DNA of 64,000 nt from Heyndrickxia oleronia (GTDB lineage: Bacteria; Bacillota; Bacilli; Bacillales; Bacillaceae_C). Below the pieces are notes generated by a model. The model ran no database searches. It saw only the letters and a program-made list of their open reading frames with translations, and was not told where the DNA came from. Made by a program: the position numbers and the translations under genes. Location: the NCBI RefSeq assembly GCF_017809215.1, contig NZ_CP065424.1:2698001-2762000 (forward strand). Direction: 5' to 3'. Positions 36,349 to 44,823 of this stretch are shown here, piece by piece (position 1 is the first letter of the stretch; each line of letters opens with the position of its first letter).

Positions 36349-36544
36349 TCTTTTTTTAAATGTCCTTTACAAAGGGTACACTTTACACCTAAGCAAAAAC
36401 GAATGGTCTTTTTCAGTCCATAATTATGTGCAAATACCATCGCCATTATATTATTGGGACCAGGAGTAAAGCTGGCTACAAAAACATATAGTAAAAACGA
36501 CATGATCGGCATTTCCTTCCCACCTTTCAAGAGGTATGTTATAA

Positions 36545-36559
36545 TGACTAAAAAAGTCA
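36545..36559. promoter_or_regulatory. Possible operator between lysE and its regulator
   Basis: TGACT and AGTCA arms separated by AAAAA lie in the 114-base gap between the divergent exporter and XRE-cupin genes. It is a candidate binding site for the regulator. Confidence 0.35.
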
Positions 36560-36626
36560 ATATAACGACTTTCTAATTTATTGTATATGAACATCATTAT
36601 AATGTACAGAAAATTCGGAGGTAACT

Positions 36627-37181
36627 ATGGAAGAAATTCATCAAATACTTGCTAAAAATTTAAAAGGAATAAGGGAAAGGAAAAAATTAAGCTTAGAAAA
36701 AGTATCCGAACTTACTGGAGTAAGTAAAACCATGATCGGTCAAATAGAAAGAGGTGAATCAAGTCCTACACTTACAACGATATGGAAAATCGCAAATGGG
36801 TTAAAAACATCTTTTACCTCATTAATTAATGAACCACAACCTCAGGCAAAAGTTGTTTTTCGTCATGAAATTCAACCATTAATCGAAGATAATGGCAAAT
36901 ATAAAGTATACCCTTATTTTCCTTTCCAAGAAAATAGGAGATTTGAAATATATACAGTAGAAATCGAAGAAAATGGGTTCCTACAAGCTGAAGCACATCC
37001 AGAAGGAACAGAGGAATTTATTACTGTTTATGATGGAATACTAACTTTATATGTAAATGATTTAATATATACAATAAAAACTGGGGATTCTATTCGTTTC
37101 AAAGCTGATAGGGCACATACATATCAAAATACTGGTGATTCAATAACACGTCTTAGCATGACTATATATTATCCCTCCTAG
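36627..37181 (+). CDS. XRE-family regulator with C-terminal cupin
   Basis: The 184-residue protein has an HTH_3 domain at residues 8-62 (LSLEKVSELTGVSKTMIGQIERGESSPTL) and a cupin_2 domain at about 105-182 (EAHPEGTEEFITVYDGILTL ... HTYQNTGD). Such regulators sense small metabolites, often amino acids or polyamines. It lies divergently from the LysE-type exporter, so exporter control is likely. Since the exporter is broken, its local target may be lost. CGGAGG ribosome site. Confidence 0.88.
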   Translation: MEEIHQILAKNLKGIRERKKLSLEKVSELTGVSKTMIGQIERGESSPTLTTIWKIANGLKTSFTSLINEPQPQAKVVFRHEIQPLIEDNGKYKVYPYFPFQENRRFEIYTVEIEENGFLQAEAHPEGTEEFITVYDGILTLYVNDLIYTIKTGDSIRFKADRAHTYQNTGDSITRLSMTIYYPS

Positions 37182-37317
37182 GAGCAATCAAAAAACGTCT
37201 AGCAATTTTTTAGTTTGCTCCTTGTTTTCCTTGTCCCAAAATGGGTTATTGATCCCATTAATAATTAATATTTTATTTTTCCTCGTTACTAATCATAAAA
37301 GATCTATTTTCAAATTT

Positions 37318-38157
37318 TTAAATATTACTATTCTTAGGTCTTAAAAATGCTGATTGATTTATAAATCTGGACAAATCCATTTGAGGATATTCCCTTTGAA
37401 CGATTTCATATGGTTCTTGAATAATCTCTTCAAGTATTTGAACACTTTTTTTGGGAGGTTCTAGTAGTATAGAAGATAATCATTTTGCACTATCCTTTGG
37501 TGTGATTTTCATAGCCTCTAATGAATATCTTTGCCATTTAAAAGCAGGATGGTGGACATAATGCCGATTTAATCCAAACAACACGCCCATCACATTTGAA
37601 TGTACCGATACAATAACTTGATGAAGCATCAACCAATCTTCACGTGCAAGTAATGCCTCACGATTATTCCATCGATTCCCCATATGTAAGTAATGCTTAA
37701 TCATGGCTTTACTCAGCTCATTTGGATAATGTGTCACCTTCTTTTTAAGTTCATTTATCACGTTATTACCAAATAGAACATGACCGTTCTGAACAGTTGC
37801 TACAAGACATTGTTTAGCTAATTCAATATCAAAATTTTTGATTACATCATTAATGATTCTTTTAACTGTAGAGGTTAAAAAGTTACTAATTTCCAATTTT
37901 ACTCCTCTAGTAATATAAGTTTCTGACCATTCTTCCTCTTCATATGGGTAAAATTCAATGATACTACCATTTGTAACCTTTATAGGGGATAATCGATCTT
38001 CATCCAAGGGAGCTTCCTTCCAAAAAATAAATAACTCTATGTCCGAATATTCATCATCCCAATTACGCGAAACGGAGCCTCCAAGTAATACAGCATCTAC
38101 TTTTTTATTTTTGCTATAAATTTTTGATAAATCAGACGCCAATAATTTTAAATTCAA
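37318..38157 (-). pseudogene. Nucleotidyltransferase-domain protein with in-frame stop
   Basis: The 225-residue open part (37480-38157) has the nucleotidyltransferase motif VLLGGSVSRNWDDEYSDIEL (residues about 23-42). At 37480-37482 a TGA interrupts PKDSAK-stop-LSSILLEPPKKSV. The same frame then continues for another 53 codons (QILEEIIQEPYEIVQREYPQ) to TAA 37318-37320. A CGA Arg codon is a likely ancestor of the TGA. Without it the protein would be 279 residues. The truncated form might still fold, so loss of function is not certain. Confidence 0.7.
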
Positions 38158-38346
38158 AGTTTCTCACCCTTTTGTTCGTTTCTTTCCTATATAATTGTTT
38201 TAAATTGAAAACCATAAATAATCATATAACACCTATATTTTTTTGATCTTTAAGTACGATCATACCATTTTCATTTTGTAAGCGGTATAAGGCAATATAA
38301 AACATATAAATTTTTATTATTTACTTCTACTCTTTCAATAAGAGTA

Positions 38347-38386
38347 AATAAAAAAGCAAAACTTAAAAAATAAGCTTTGCTTTTCT
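38347..38386 (-). terminator. Intrinsic terminator of the opp operon
   Basis: AAAAGCAAAGCTTA and TAAGTTTTGCTTTT pair on the minus strand and are followed by TTTTTATTTA. Confidence 0.82.
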
Positions 38387-38414
38387 TACGTTTACACTAA
38401 TAGTAACTTTTTAA

Positions 38415-39380
38415 TTAGACTAAATGACATGCAACAAAATGATTGCTCTGCACCTCTCGATATTCCGGTATCTTTTGTGCACAAATATCTGTAGCCAAAG
38501 GACATCTTGTTCGAAATTTACATCCAGATGGTGGATTGACCGGACTAGGTATATCTCCTTTTAATATAATCCGCTCACGCTTGATGGTTGGATCCGGTAT
38601 AGGAACAGCGGAAAGTAGTGCCTTCGTATATGGATGTAAAGGATGATCAAACAACTCTTCTTTTGTTGAAAATTCAACGATGTTCCCTAAATACATAATC
38701 GCAATCTTTGTACATAAGTGCTCTACTACACTTAAATCATGCGAAATAAATAAGTATGATAACCCATGTTCACGTTGTAAATCACTAAATAGATTAATGA
38801 TTTGAGCTTGAATAGAAACATCAAGTGCAGCAACAGGTTCATCCATCACAATAAATTCAGGGTTTAATGCCATTGCTCGAGCAATGACAATTCTCTGTCT
38901 CTGACCGCCAGAAAATTCATGCGGATAACGGTCAATATGATATGAAGAAAGGCCACATTTCTCTAGAACTTCTAATACCTTCGTTCTTACTTCTTTTTTA
39001 GATACTAATCCATGCTCAATCATTGCTTCACCAATTGCGTCACCTACGCGAAGGCGGGGATTCAAAGAGCTGAAAGGATCTTGAAAAACAAGCTGTGTCT
39101 GTGTCCGAAGCTCTCTCAATTCTTTTTTTGATAACGCAAAAACATCCCTACCCTTAAATGAAACTTCACCATCTGTTTTATCATGAAGTCTTAAAATCGT
39201 TTTTCCAATGGTTGATTTACCGCTTCCGGATTCACCGACAAGACCGAAAACATCTCCTTTTTCGATTGTAAAGCTAACATCGTCAACAGCTTTTACCGAA
39301 TCTCCAAATTTTTTAAACATTCCTTTGGATACAGGGAAATATTTTTTTAAATTTTTCACTTCTAATAATGCTTCACCCAT
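38415..39380 (-). CDS. oppF: Oligopeptide ABC transporter ATPase (OppF type)
   Basis: A 321-residue ATPase with Walker A GESGSGKST, signature FSGGQRQRIVIARA, Walker B FIVMDEPVAALD and the Opp-type C-terminal extension with the Cys cluster (GCKFRTRCPLATDICA), likely binding Fe-S as in related proteins. Start ATG 39380 overlaps the end of oppD by 8 bases; the longer frame to 39494 would run inside oppD. Last gene of oppABCDF. Confidence 0.93.
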   Translation of the reverse strand: MGEALLEVKNLKKYFPVSKGMFKKFGDSVKAVDDVSFTIEKGDVFGLVGESGSGKSTIGKTILRLHDKTDGEVSFKGRDVFALSKKELRELRTQTQLVFQDPFSSLNPRLRVGDAIGEAMIEHGLVSKKEVRTKVLEVLEKCGLSSYHIDRYPHEFSGGQRQRIVIARAMALNPEFIVMDEPVAALDVSIQAQIINLFSDLQREHGLSYLFISHDLSVVEHLCTKIAIMYLGNIVEFSTKEELFDHPLHPYTKALLSAVPIPDPTIKRERIILKGDIPSPVNPPSGCKFRTRCPLATDICAQKIPEYREVQSNHFVACHLV

Positions 39381-40356
39381 TTGTGACACCTTCCTCGAAA
39401 AGCCAACAAGCAACATGATGTTCGTCTGATACTGTTGAGAATGACGGTTGTTTGATGCGACAATGATCCATGGCATATTCACAACGATCTGCAAAATAAC
39501 AGGATTCCTTTAGATCAACGAGATTAGGGACTTGACCTGCAATCGTATAAAGACGATCTTTCCTCTCTCCTATAACTGGTTTTGCTTTTAATAAGCCTTT
39601 TGTATAAGGGTGTTGGGGGTTGGAAAACAACTCCAGAACAGGACCTTCCTCCACAACCTTTCCAGCATACATGACGACTACATAATCAGCCATTTCAGCA
39701 ACAACTCCAAGGTCATGGGTAATCAATAAAATTGATGTATTTAAATTCTTCTTAATCTCTCTTAAAATATCTAAAATCTGTGCTTGGATAGTTACATCCA
39801 ATGCTGTTGTTGGTTCATCTGCAATAATTAATTTAGGATCACAGCTTATCGCAAGTGCAATCATAATCCTTTGAAGCATTCCACCGCTTAATTCATGTGG
39901 ATATTGATTTATAATCTTCTCAGCATTTGGAATTCCCATCATCGTGATAAGCTCCATTGCTTTTTTATATGCATCCTTTTTACTTAGTAATAAATGTTCT
40001 TGAAGCGGTTCTATCATTTGCTCTCCTATGGTAAAAACAGGATTTAAAGATGTCATTGGTTCTTGAAAAATCATGCCAATATCATTTCCACGTAAACGCC
40101 GAATATCTTTTTTATTTAAATTCAAAAGATTTTTTCCAGAGAAATATACCTCTCCGCCATCTATCTTCCCATTTTCCGGAATAAGCTGCATTAATGATAA
40201 TGCTGTAATACTCTTGCCACACCCTGATTCACCAACAATACAAACCGTTTGACCCTTATGTATCGAAAAGCTAACATCATTCACTGCTTTTACAACACCA
40301 TTTTCTGTGTAAAAATTAGTTTGTAAATGATTTACCTCTAATAGCACCTCGCCCAT
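39373..40356 (-). CDS. oppD: Oligopeptide ABC transporter ATPase (OppD type)
   Basis: A 327-residue ATPase with GESGCGKSITAL, LSGGMLQRIMIALA, LIIADEPTTALDVT and the C-terminal Cys-containing extension (CYFADRCEYAMDHC). It forms the ATPase pair with OppF. GGTAGGG ribosome site. It starts 10 bases after oppC. Confidence 0.93.
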   Translation of the reverse strand: MGEVLLEVNHLQTNFYTENGVVKAVNDVSFSIHKGQTVCIVGESGCGKSITALSLMQLIPENGKIDGGEVYFSGKNLLNLNKKDIRRLRGNDIGMIFQEPMTSLNPVFTIGEQMIEPLQEHLLLSKKDAYKKAMELITMMGIPNAEKIINQYPHELSGGMLQRIMIALAISCDPKLIIADEPTTALDVTIQAQILDILREIKKNLNTSILLITHDLGVVAEMADYVVVMYAGKVVEEGPVLELFSNPQHPYTKGLLKAKPVIGERKDRLYTIAGQVPNLVDLKESCYFADRCEYAMDHCRIKQPSFSTVSDEHHVACWLFEEGVTNG

Positions 40357-40366
40357 TATACTATCC

Positions 40367-41290
40367 CTACCTTCTCATTTTCGGATCAAGAGCATCCCTC
40401 AGTCCGTCTCCAAGTAAATTTATCGATACGACCGTTAGAAAAATAACTGTTCCAGGTGGAATCCATAGCCATGGTCGTTTTCTAAAATCCATGAAATTAT
40501 TCGCTGCATCCATCATATTTCCCCAAGATGGTGTCGGTGGAACAACTCCAAGTCCAAGGAAGCTTAATGCAGATTCACTTAATATCGCCCCTGCAACATT
40601 TAATGTTGCAACAACTAGTAAAAGTGGCACTGTATTCGGAATTAAATGATGTAAAATTTTTCGCTTATCACTTAAGCCTAGTACTTCCGTTGCCATCATA
40701 AATGACTGTTCCTTCAGAGACAAAATTTGCCCGCGAACTAAACGTGCAAGACCTGGCCAACCAACAAAACTAAGCATAATCATTATGATATAAAGACGAT
40801 ATTCAGATGGAACCTTCCACTCAGATAAAATGGCAGCAAGAATTAGGAGTAGCGGTAAACCTGGAATAGACATTAAAATATCTGCTAAGCGCATAATTAC
40901 CATATCAACTATCCCACGATAGTAGCCAGATATTGCACCAAGTAATGATCCGATAACAATCGATAAAAACATGGAAGCTAAACCAATCGTCAAAGAGATT
41001 TGTCCTGCCATCATCAAACGAGTCAATACATCCCGTCCATAATTGTCCGTACCTAGCCAATGGGCACTACTTGGAGGCTGATTAATATCCGCAACATTTG
41101 TCCGATCAAGAATATAAGGTGAAAAATGTGGGCCAATAAAACTTACTAAAAACATAAATATTAAAAAGAATAAGCTGCACATCGCCCATTTATTTTTTTT
41201 CAACCGACGGTATGTTTGCTTCCACAAGGAAGGAGATTTCACTACACGTTCTGTTATGGGTTTCTTTATTAATGAGGTTTCTGATTGCAA
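40367..41290 (-). CDS. oppC: Peptide ABC transporter permease (OppC type)
   Basis: A 307-residue permease with the OppC N-terminal helix (WAMCSLFFLIFMFLVSFIGP), HWLGTDNYGRDVLTRLM, and the EAA-loop stretch ATEVLGLSDKRKILHHLIPN. TTG start 41290 behind AAGGAGGGA. It follows oppB by 13 bases. Confidence 0.93.
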   Translation of the reverse strand: MQSETSLIKKPITERVVKSPSLWKQTYRRLKKNKWAMCSLFFLIFMFLVSFIGPHFSPYILDRTNVADINQPPSSAHWLGTDNYGRDVLTRLMMAGQISLTIGLASMFLSIVIGSLLGAISGYYRGIVDMVIMRLADILMSIPGLPLLLILAAILSEWKVPSEYRLYIIMIMLSFVGWPGLARLVRGQILSLKEQSFMMATEVLGLSDKRKILHHLIPNTVPLLLVVATLNVAGAILSESALSFLGLGVVPPTPSWGNMMDAANNFMDFRKRPWLWIPPGTVIFLTVVSINLLGDGLRDALDPKMRR

Positions 41291-41303
41291 TTGACTTCCC
41301 TCC

Positions 41304-42260
41304 TTATTTTAATCTGATTCTAGGATCAACCGCCGCATAGGTGATATCAGCCAAGAAATTCCCAATGATCGTTAAACTTGATAGAAATAATGTAAATGCC
41401 ATCAACACAGGATAATCTCGAAAACTTACAGACTCTAATTGAATTCTTCCAACACCAGGCCAATTGAATATTTGTTCCATAATAATTGCTCCGGAAAAAA
41501 GTCCTGGCAGTTCAAATGCTAGTAATGTAATAGCTGGAAGAATTGCATTTTTTAGCGCATGTTTAAAAATCACCGTACGTTCCTTCAATCCTTTCGCACG
41601 TGCAGTACGTATAAAATCTTGTCGAATAACCTCAAGCATTCCAGTACGAAAATATCTTGTTAACGATCCAACACTAAGAAGGGTAAGAATAATTACCGGT
41701 AGTATCATATGTTTACCTACTTCAAGAATATAAGCAAATCCTGTACTATGACTTCCTGTATCAATCATTCCACCGATTGGTAATATTTGTAGATCTACAC
41801 CAAACCATTTTATGAACAAAAGACTTATAAAAAAAGATGGAAAGGACATCGCTGCAAAAACCAAAAATGTAACACATCCATCAAACCATGAATATTGCTT
41901 GATTGCCGAAAAAACTCCTGTTAGAAGTGCAATAGTCCAAGTTAAAAATAAAGCGATAATAGCTACGATGAATGAATTCCAAACATACTTATTTAACAGG
42001 GATATGACATTTTCCTGATGTTTTAAAGAATAGCCAAAATCACCATGTAGTGCATTTCCGAGCCAAGTAAAATATCTTTGTAAAATCGGTTGATCTAGTC
42101 CATATAATGCCTTCAATTCCTGGGCTCTTTCTGGAGATAAATTAATATTGGAATCAATATAATCACCCGGAAGCATCGCGAACAGGAAGAAAATAATAAA
42201 CGAGGTTCCAAATAAAATGATGATCATCTGTAAAAATCTATGTAAAATATACCTCTTCAT
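41304..42260 (-). CDS. oppB: Peptide ABC transporter permease (OppB type)
   Basis: A 318-residue permease with about six helices and the OppB marks MLPGDYID, ALYGLDQPILQRYFTWL, the EAA loop TARAKGLKERTVIFKHALKN and the C-terminal DPRIRLK. GGGGGATAG precedes the ATG. It is separated from the binding-protein gene by 335 bases that contain a MITE-like repeat. Confidence 0.93.
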   Translation of the reverse strand: MKRYILHRFLQMIIILFGTSFIIFFLFAMLPGDYIDSNINLSPERAQELKALYGLDQPILQRYFTWLGNALHGDFGYSLKHQENVISLLNKYVWNSFIVAIIALFLTWTIALLTGVFSAIKQYSWFDGCVTFLVFAAMSFPSFFISLLFIKWFGVDLQILPIGGMIDTGSHSTGFAYILEVGKHMILPVIILTLLSVGSLTRYFRTGMLEVIRQDFIRTARAKGLKERTVIFKHALKNAILPAITLLAFELPGLFSGAIIMEQIFNWPGVGRIQLESVSFRDYPVLMAFTLFLSSLTIIGNFLADITYAAVDPRIRLK

Positions 42261-42297
42261 CTTCTATCCCCCATAGAATAAGTTAGTTTAAAAAGTA

Positions 42298-42486
42298 GGC
42301 TGTTTTCGTATAGCTTGTTGCTATTGTAAAAGCCAAACTGCCGGATTTTACTTCCAATAAAGGATTCTAGCGGTTCTAATGGAGATTGCTGCTCTTTCTC
42401 AGTAAAATGATACGTGTTGCGTTCCTCAGTCGATAGTTAATCGTTATAACTTTACTTAAATAGCAACAATGTGTGAGAAAAGAGCC
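42298..42486 (-). repeat. MITE-like dispersed repeat, copy C (best-preserved ends)
   Basis: A 189-bp element in the oppA-oppB gap. The ends are inverted: GGCTGTTTTCGTATAGCTTG then TTGCTATTG at the left, and on the complement GGCTCTTTTCTCACACATTG then TTGCTATTT at the right. The interior on the minus strand matches copies A and B (AAGTAAAGTTATAAC, TTAACTATCG, TTTTACTGAGAAAG, GTAAAATCCGG). No gene is inside. Confidence 0.75.
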
Positions 42487-42505
42487 AAAAAGTAATGGGG
42501 CTGCT

Positions 42506-42562
42506 CCCTTTGCAAATATCTTGGAGAAAACGTCATTTTCACTAAAATAATATTGCAAAGGG
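42506..42562. repeat. Long-loop inverted repeat after oppA
   Basis: CCCTTTGCAA (42506-42515) and TTGCAAAGGG (42553-42562) are perfect arms 37 bases apart, about 34 bases after the oppA stop. There is no T run. It might protect the oppA message end or attenuate read-through into oppB. Confidence 0.5.
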
Positions 42563-42595
42563 TCAGATCCCATATTTGACAACCCATTATATTCA

Positions 42596-44320
42596 TTATT
42601 TTTTAATCGATATATTTGGCAAACTAGAGCTTATACCAGTGTAATTATCTGGATTTAAACCTTCAATTTGACCACTAATCGCTTTAGCACTTTGGCGGTA
42701 ATGAACAAGAATGAAGGCAGGGTCTTTCCCCAACTCTTTATAAAGCTCATGATAAATCTCTTTTCGTTTCTCAATATCCAAGGTTGATAAGCCTTTTTGA
42801 ATCAATTCATCTACCTTCGGATTTGAATAACCCGCTGAATTATTTGGATGATTTGTTGCTAATTCTTCAACGGGATCACTTGGATCGAGAATTTGTGAAG
42901 TTGAAACCGTTGCAAGGTCATAATCTTTATCAGATAACTTTGAAACTAATGCATTAAAGTCCATAATTTCCGGCTCAAATTTAATTCCAATATCTTGATA
43001 GTTTTCCTTTGCAATTGGTATGACTGGATCATCCGCCTTTGATGTTAAGTAATGTATAATTAGTTTTTTTCCATCTTTTTCACGAATACCATTTAATCCT
43101 ACTTTCCATCCAGCTTTTTCTAATAAATCTTTTGCCTTATCCGCATTAAACTCGTATTTATTTACTCCCTCATCATTGTATGCCCATGAGACCGGAGAAA
43201 CTGGAATATTTGCTACCTGACCGAAGCCTTTGAATTTTACATCAACAATTTTTTGGCGATCCAAACCATAAATTAGTGCTTGCCTCACTTCCTTGTCTTT
43301 GAACTGTGGACGTGTATTGTTGATATAAATAAATCCGAAGTCATTCACAGGTCCGGTTTGGATTGAAGCGAATCCTAAGCTTTTTAATTGTTCCACTGTA
43401 TCTTCATCTGCTGAGAAACCAGCATAGTCAAGTTCTCCTGTTTCAAACAACTGCAAAGAGGTGGTTGAATCAATAATTTTATAGATTAAATGCTTTGTTT
43501 TCGGTTTACCAGCATAATAGTTTTCATTAGCTTCATAACGAATCTCTTGACCAGGTACATATTTTTCAAATTTATAAGGCCCTGCACCCATTGGTTTAGA
43601 ATAAAGATCTTTTAAATAATCAAGTTTGCCATATTGATAGTCTTTCCCGTAGTATGCTTTTGATAATATCTGTCCTCCAAGTAGTAGCAAGGATTTCGCA
43701 TTTACTTTTTCGGTTGTAATTTCAATTGTGGTTGGATCAATTACTTTAATCCCTTCGATTGATTTAGCTTTCCCCTCCTTGTAATCCTTCCCACCTTTTA
43801 TTGCAGCTAACGATATATCCTGATATCCGGCATAAGCTGGATCATGTAAAAGTGTTAATGTAAAAGCAACATCATCTGCTGTTAGCGGGGTTCCGTCGCT
43901 AAATTTCAAATTCTTTCTTAGATGAAATGTGTAGGTTAACTGATCATCTGATACATCCCAATTCTCAGCTAAAATGCCAACTGGCTTCCCTTCCTCATCT
44001 AAATTCACTAAAGGAGCAAAAATTGGATCAGTTGCATTTCCGTCCCAACCATTCTCATAAAAGTAAGGAAGGAACACCCCTCCTGGAGCTGAAATACCTG
44101 CAATAAATGTATCTTTTCTCGCTTTTGTCTTGTCAGGTAATGCTGATAGATCGGTAGCTTCATATTTTTTACTTTCAGTACTTACTACACCTGCAGCATT
44201 ATCTACTTTCTTACTTTTTGATTCCGATGTTTCCTTACTGCTTGAGCTATTCAATGCACATGCGGAAAGTACCATCCCTAGTAATATTATACTGATAAAA
44301 CTGATAATTCCCCTTTTCAA
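42596..44320 (-). CDS. oppA: Peptide-binding lipoprotein (OppA type)
   Basis: A 574-residue extracytoplasmic binding protein of the SBP_bac_5 family. The lipobox is LSAC (Cys21) after the TTG start at 44320; AGGGGTGAT just upstream is the ribosome site and contains the alternative GTG 44329. Family stretches are FHLRKNLKFSDGTPLTADDV, LIYGLDRQKIV and AGYSNPKVDELI. The Ser/Lys-rich linker (SSSSKETSESKSKK) follows the lipid anchor. The substrate is not predictable; the M20 peptidase upstream suggests peptide use. First gene of oppABCDF. Confidence 0.92.
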   Translation of the reverse strand: MKRGIISFISIILLGMVLSACALNSSSSKETSESKSKKVDNAAGVVSTESKKYEATDLSALPDKTKARKDTFIAGISAPGGVFLPYFYENGWDGNATDPIFAPLVNLDEEGKPVGILAENWDVSDDQLTYTFHLRKNLKFSDGTPLTADDVAFTLTLLHDPAYAGYQDISLAAIKGGKDYKEGKAKSIEGIKVIDPTTIEITTEKVNAKSLLLLGGQILSKAYYGKDYQYGKLDYLKDLYSKPMGAGPYKFEKYVPGQEIRYEANENYYAGKPKTKHLIYKIIDSTTSLQLFETGELDYAGFSADEDTVEQLKSLGFASIQTGPVNDFGFIYINNTRPQFKDKEVRQALIYGLDRQKIVDVKFKGFGQVANIPVSPVSWAYNDEGVNKYEFNADKAKDLLEKAGWKVGLNGIREKDGKKLIIHYLTSKADDPVIPIAKENYQDIGIKFEPEIMDFNALVSKLSDKDYDLATVSTSQILDPSDPVEELATNHPNNSAGYSNPKVDELIQKGLSTLDIEKRKEIYHELYKELGKDPAFILVHYRQSAKAISGQIEGLNPDNYTGISSSLPNISIKK

Positions 44321-44345
44321 TCTAATCACCCCTGTTTACTTGGTT

Positions 44346-44420
44346 TTAAACCTATCAGAATCCATTTGATTTAAACTGTTATGTATAATCATTCCTTTTA
44401 AAACCAACCAATCCGATAGG
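44346..44420. promoter_or_regulatory. Inverted AACCTATC repeats upstream of oppA
   Basis: AACCTATC (44346-44353) and GATAGGTT (44413-44420) flank a 59-base AT-rich stretch before oppA. GGATT lies next to both arms on the minus strand. It could be a paired operator or a long-range RNA pairing in the leader. Confidence 0.3.
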
Positions 44421-44584
44421 TTTTTACAAAATTAAATTGTACATACGAACTGCTCATATGTCAATTAGTATTTTTCTAAAAAATACTATTTTTGAAAAAT
44501 ATATAAGGAATACAGCTTGACCACTAGGTTGTTCGTTACTTGTCATACTATATCTATTTAAATCTTCTGATTGCAAAACTATTA

Positions 44585-44637
44585 AAAACAAAAGAAACAA
44601 CCCAATCGAAACCATTATCGATGGGTTGTTTCTTTTT
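44585..44637 (-). terminator. Intrinsic terminator after the M20 gene
   Basis: GAAACAACCCA (44594-44604) and TGGGTTGTTTC (44622-44632) pair perfectly, with T-rich tails on both strands. It lies beyond MITE copy B. Confidence 0.82.
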
Positions 44638-44663
44638 ATATTAGACTCTATACTCAAATATGT

Positions 44664-44815
44664 TTGCAGTTTTAACAAATAACTATCGGCTAAAGATCGT
44701 TACACCTTTCATTTCACTTAGAAATGATCTACAAACTTCATAAGAATCGTAGAATCTTTTATAGGTGTAAAAGCCTTCAGTTGCGCTTTTTTTAAAGCAA
44801 CAAGTATACGAAAGC
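44664..44815 (+). repeat. MITE-like dispersed repeat, copy B
   Basis: About 152 bp: GTTTTAACAAATAACTATCG, TACACCTTTCATTTCACTTA, CATAAGAATCGTAGAATCTT, GGTGTAAAAGCC and AAAGCAACAAGTATACGAAA. It matches copy A closely but lacks the left TTGTTGCTATT end. Confidence 0.72.
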
Positions 44816-44823
44816 ATTAAATA

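Larger units (their letters stand above)
34921..36385 (+). mobile_element. IS3-family (IS150-like) insertion sequence
   Basis: The element is 1465 bp with imperfect terminal inverted repeats: TAAAATGTACCC at the left and, on the complement, TAAAGTGTACCC at the right, extending with mismatches through GGACA and TTAAAAAAAG. It carries orfA, an A6G slippery site (35390-35396) and a damaged orfB. A 3-bp CAC duplication flanks it. It is inserted in the exporter gene in the opposite orientation. Confidence 0.9.
34466..36512 (-). pseudogene. LysE/RhtB-type amino acid exporter split by an IS3 element
   Basis: The N-terminal part (36386-36512: MPIMSFLLYVFVASFTPGPN, ending RFCLGV) and the C-terminal part (34466-34920, starting GTGFFIIMM) are separated by an IS at 34921-36385. 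CAC on both sides (34918-34920, 36386-36388) is a 3-bp target duplication. Removing the IS and one CAC gives a continuous 193-codon frame, the usual size of a LysE-family exporter with six helices. TPGPNN is the family signature. GGTGGGAAGGAA precedes ATG 36512. The divergent XRE-cupin gene is its probable regulator. Confidence 0.88.

Noticed and set aside
255..38157. Stop-codon reassignment as an explanation for the in-frame TAG, TAA and TGA codons
   Set aside because: All three codons are affected, and intact neighbours use the same codons as normal stops (thiD ends with TAG, qoxC with TGA). Pseudogenes are simpler.
42376..42582. Minus-strand open frame in the oppA-oppB gap
   Set aside because: It is made mostly of MITE copy C and the hairpin, and has no recognisable protein.
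44454..44678. Minus-strand open frame of 74 codons between the opp and M20 genes
   Set aside because: It contains the terminator at 44585-44637 and has no ribosome site.
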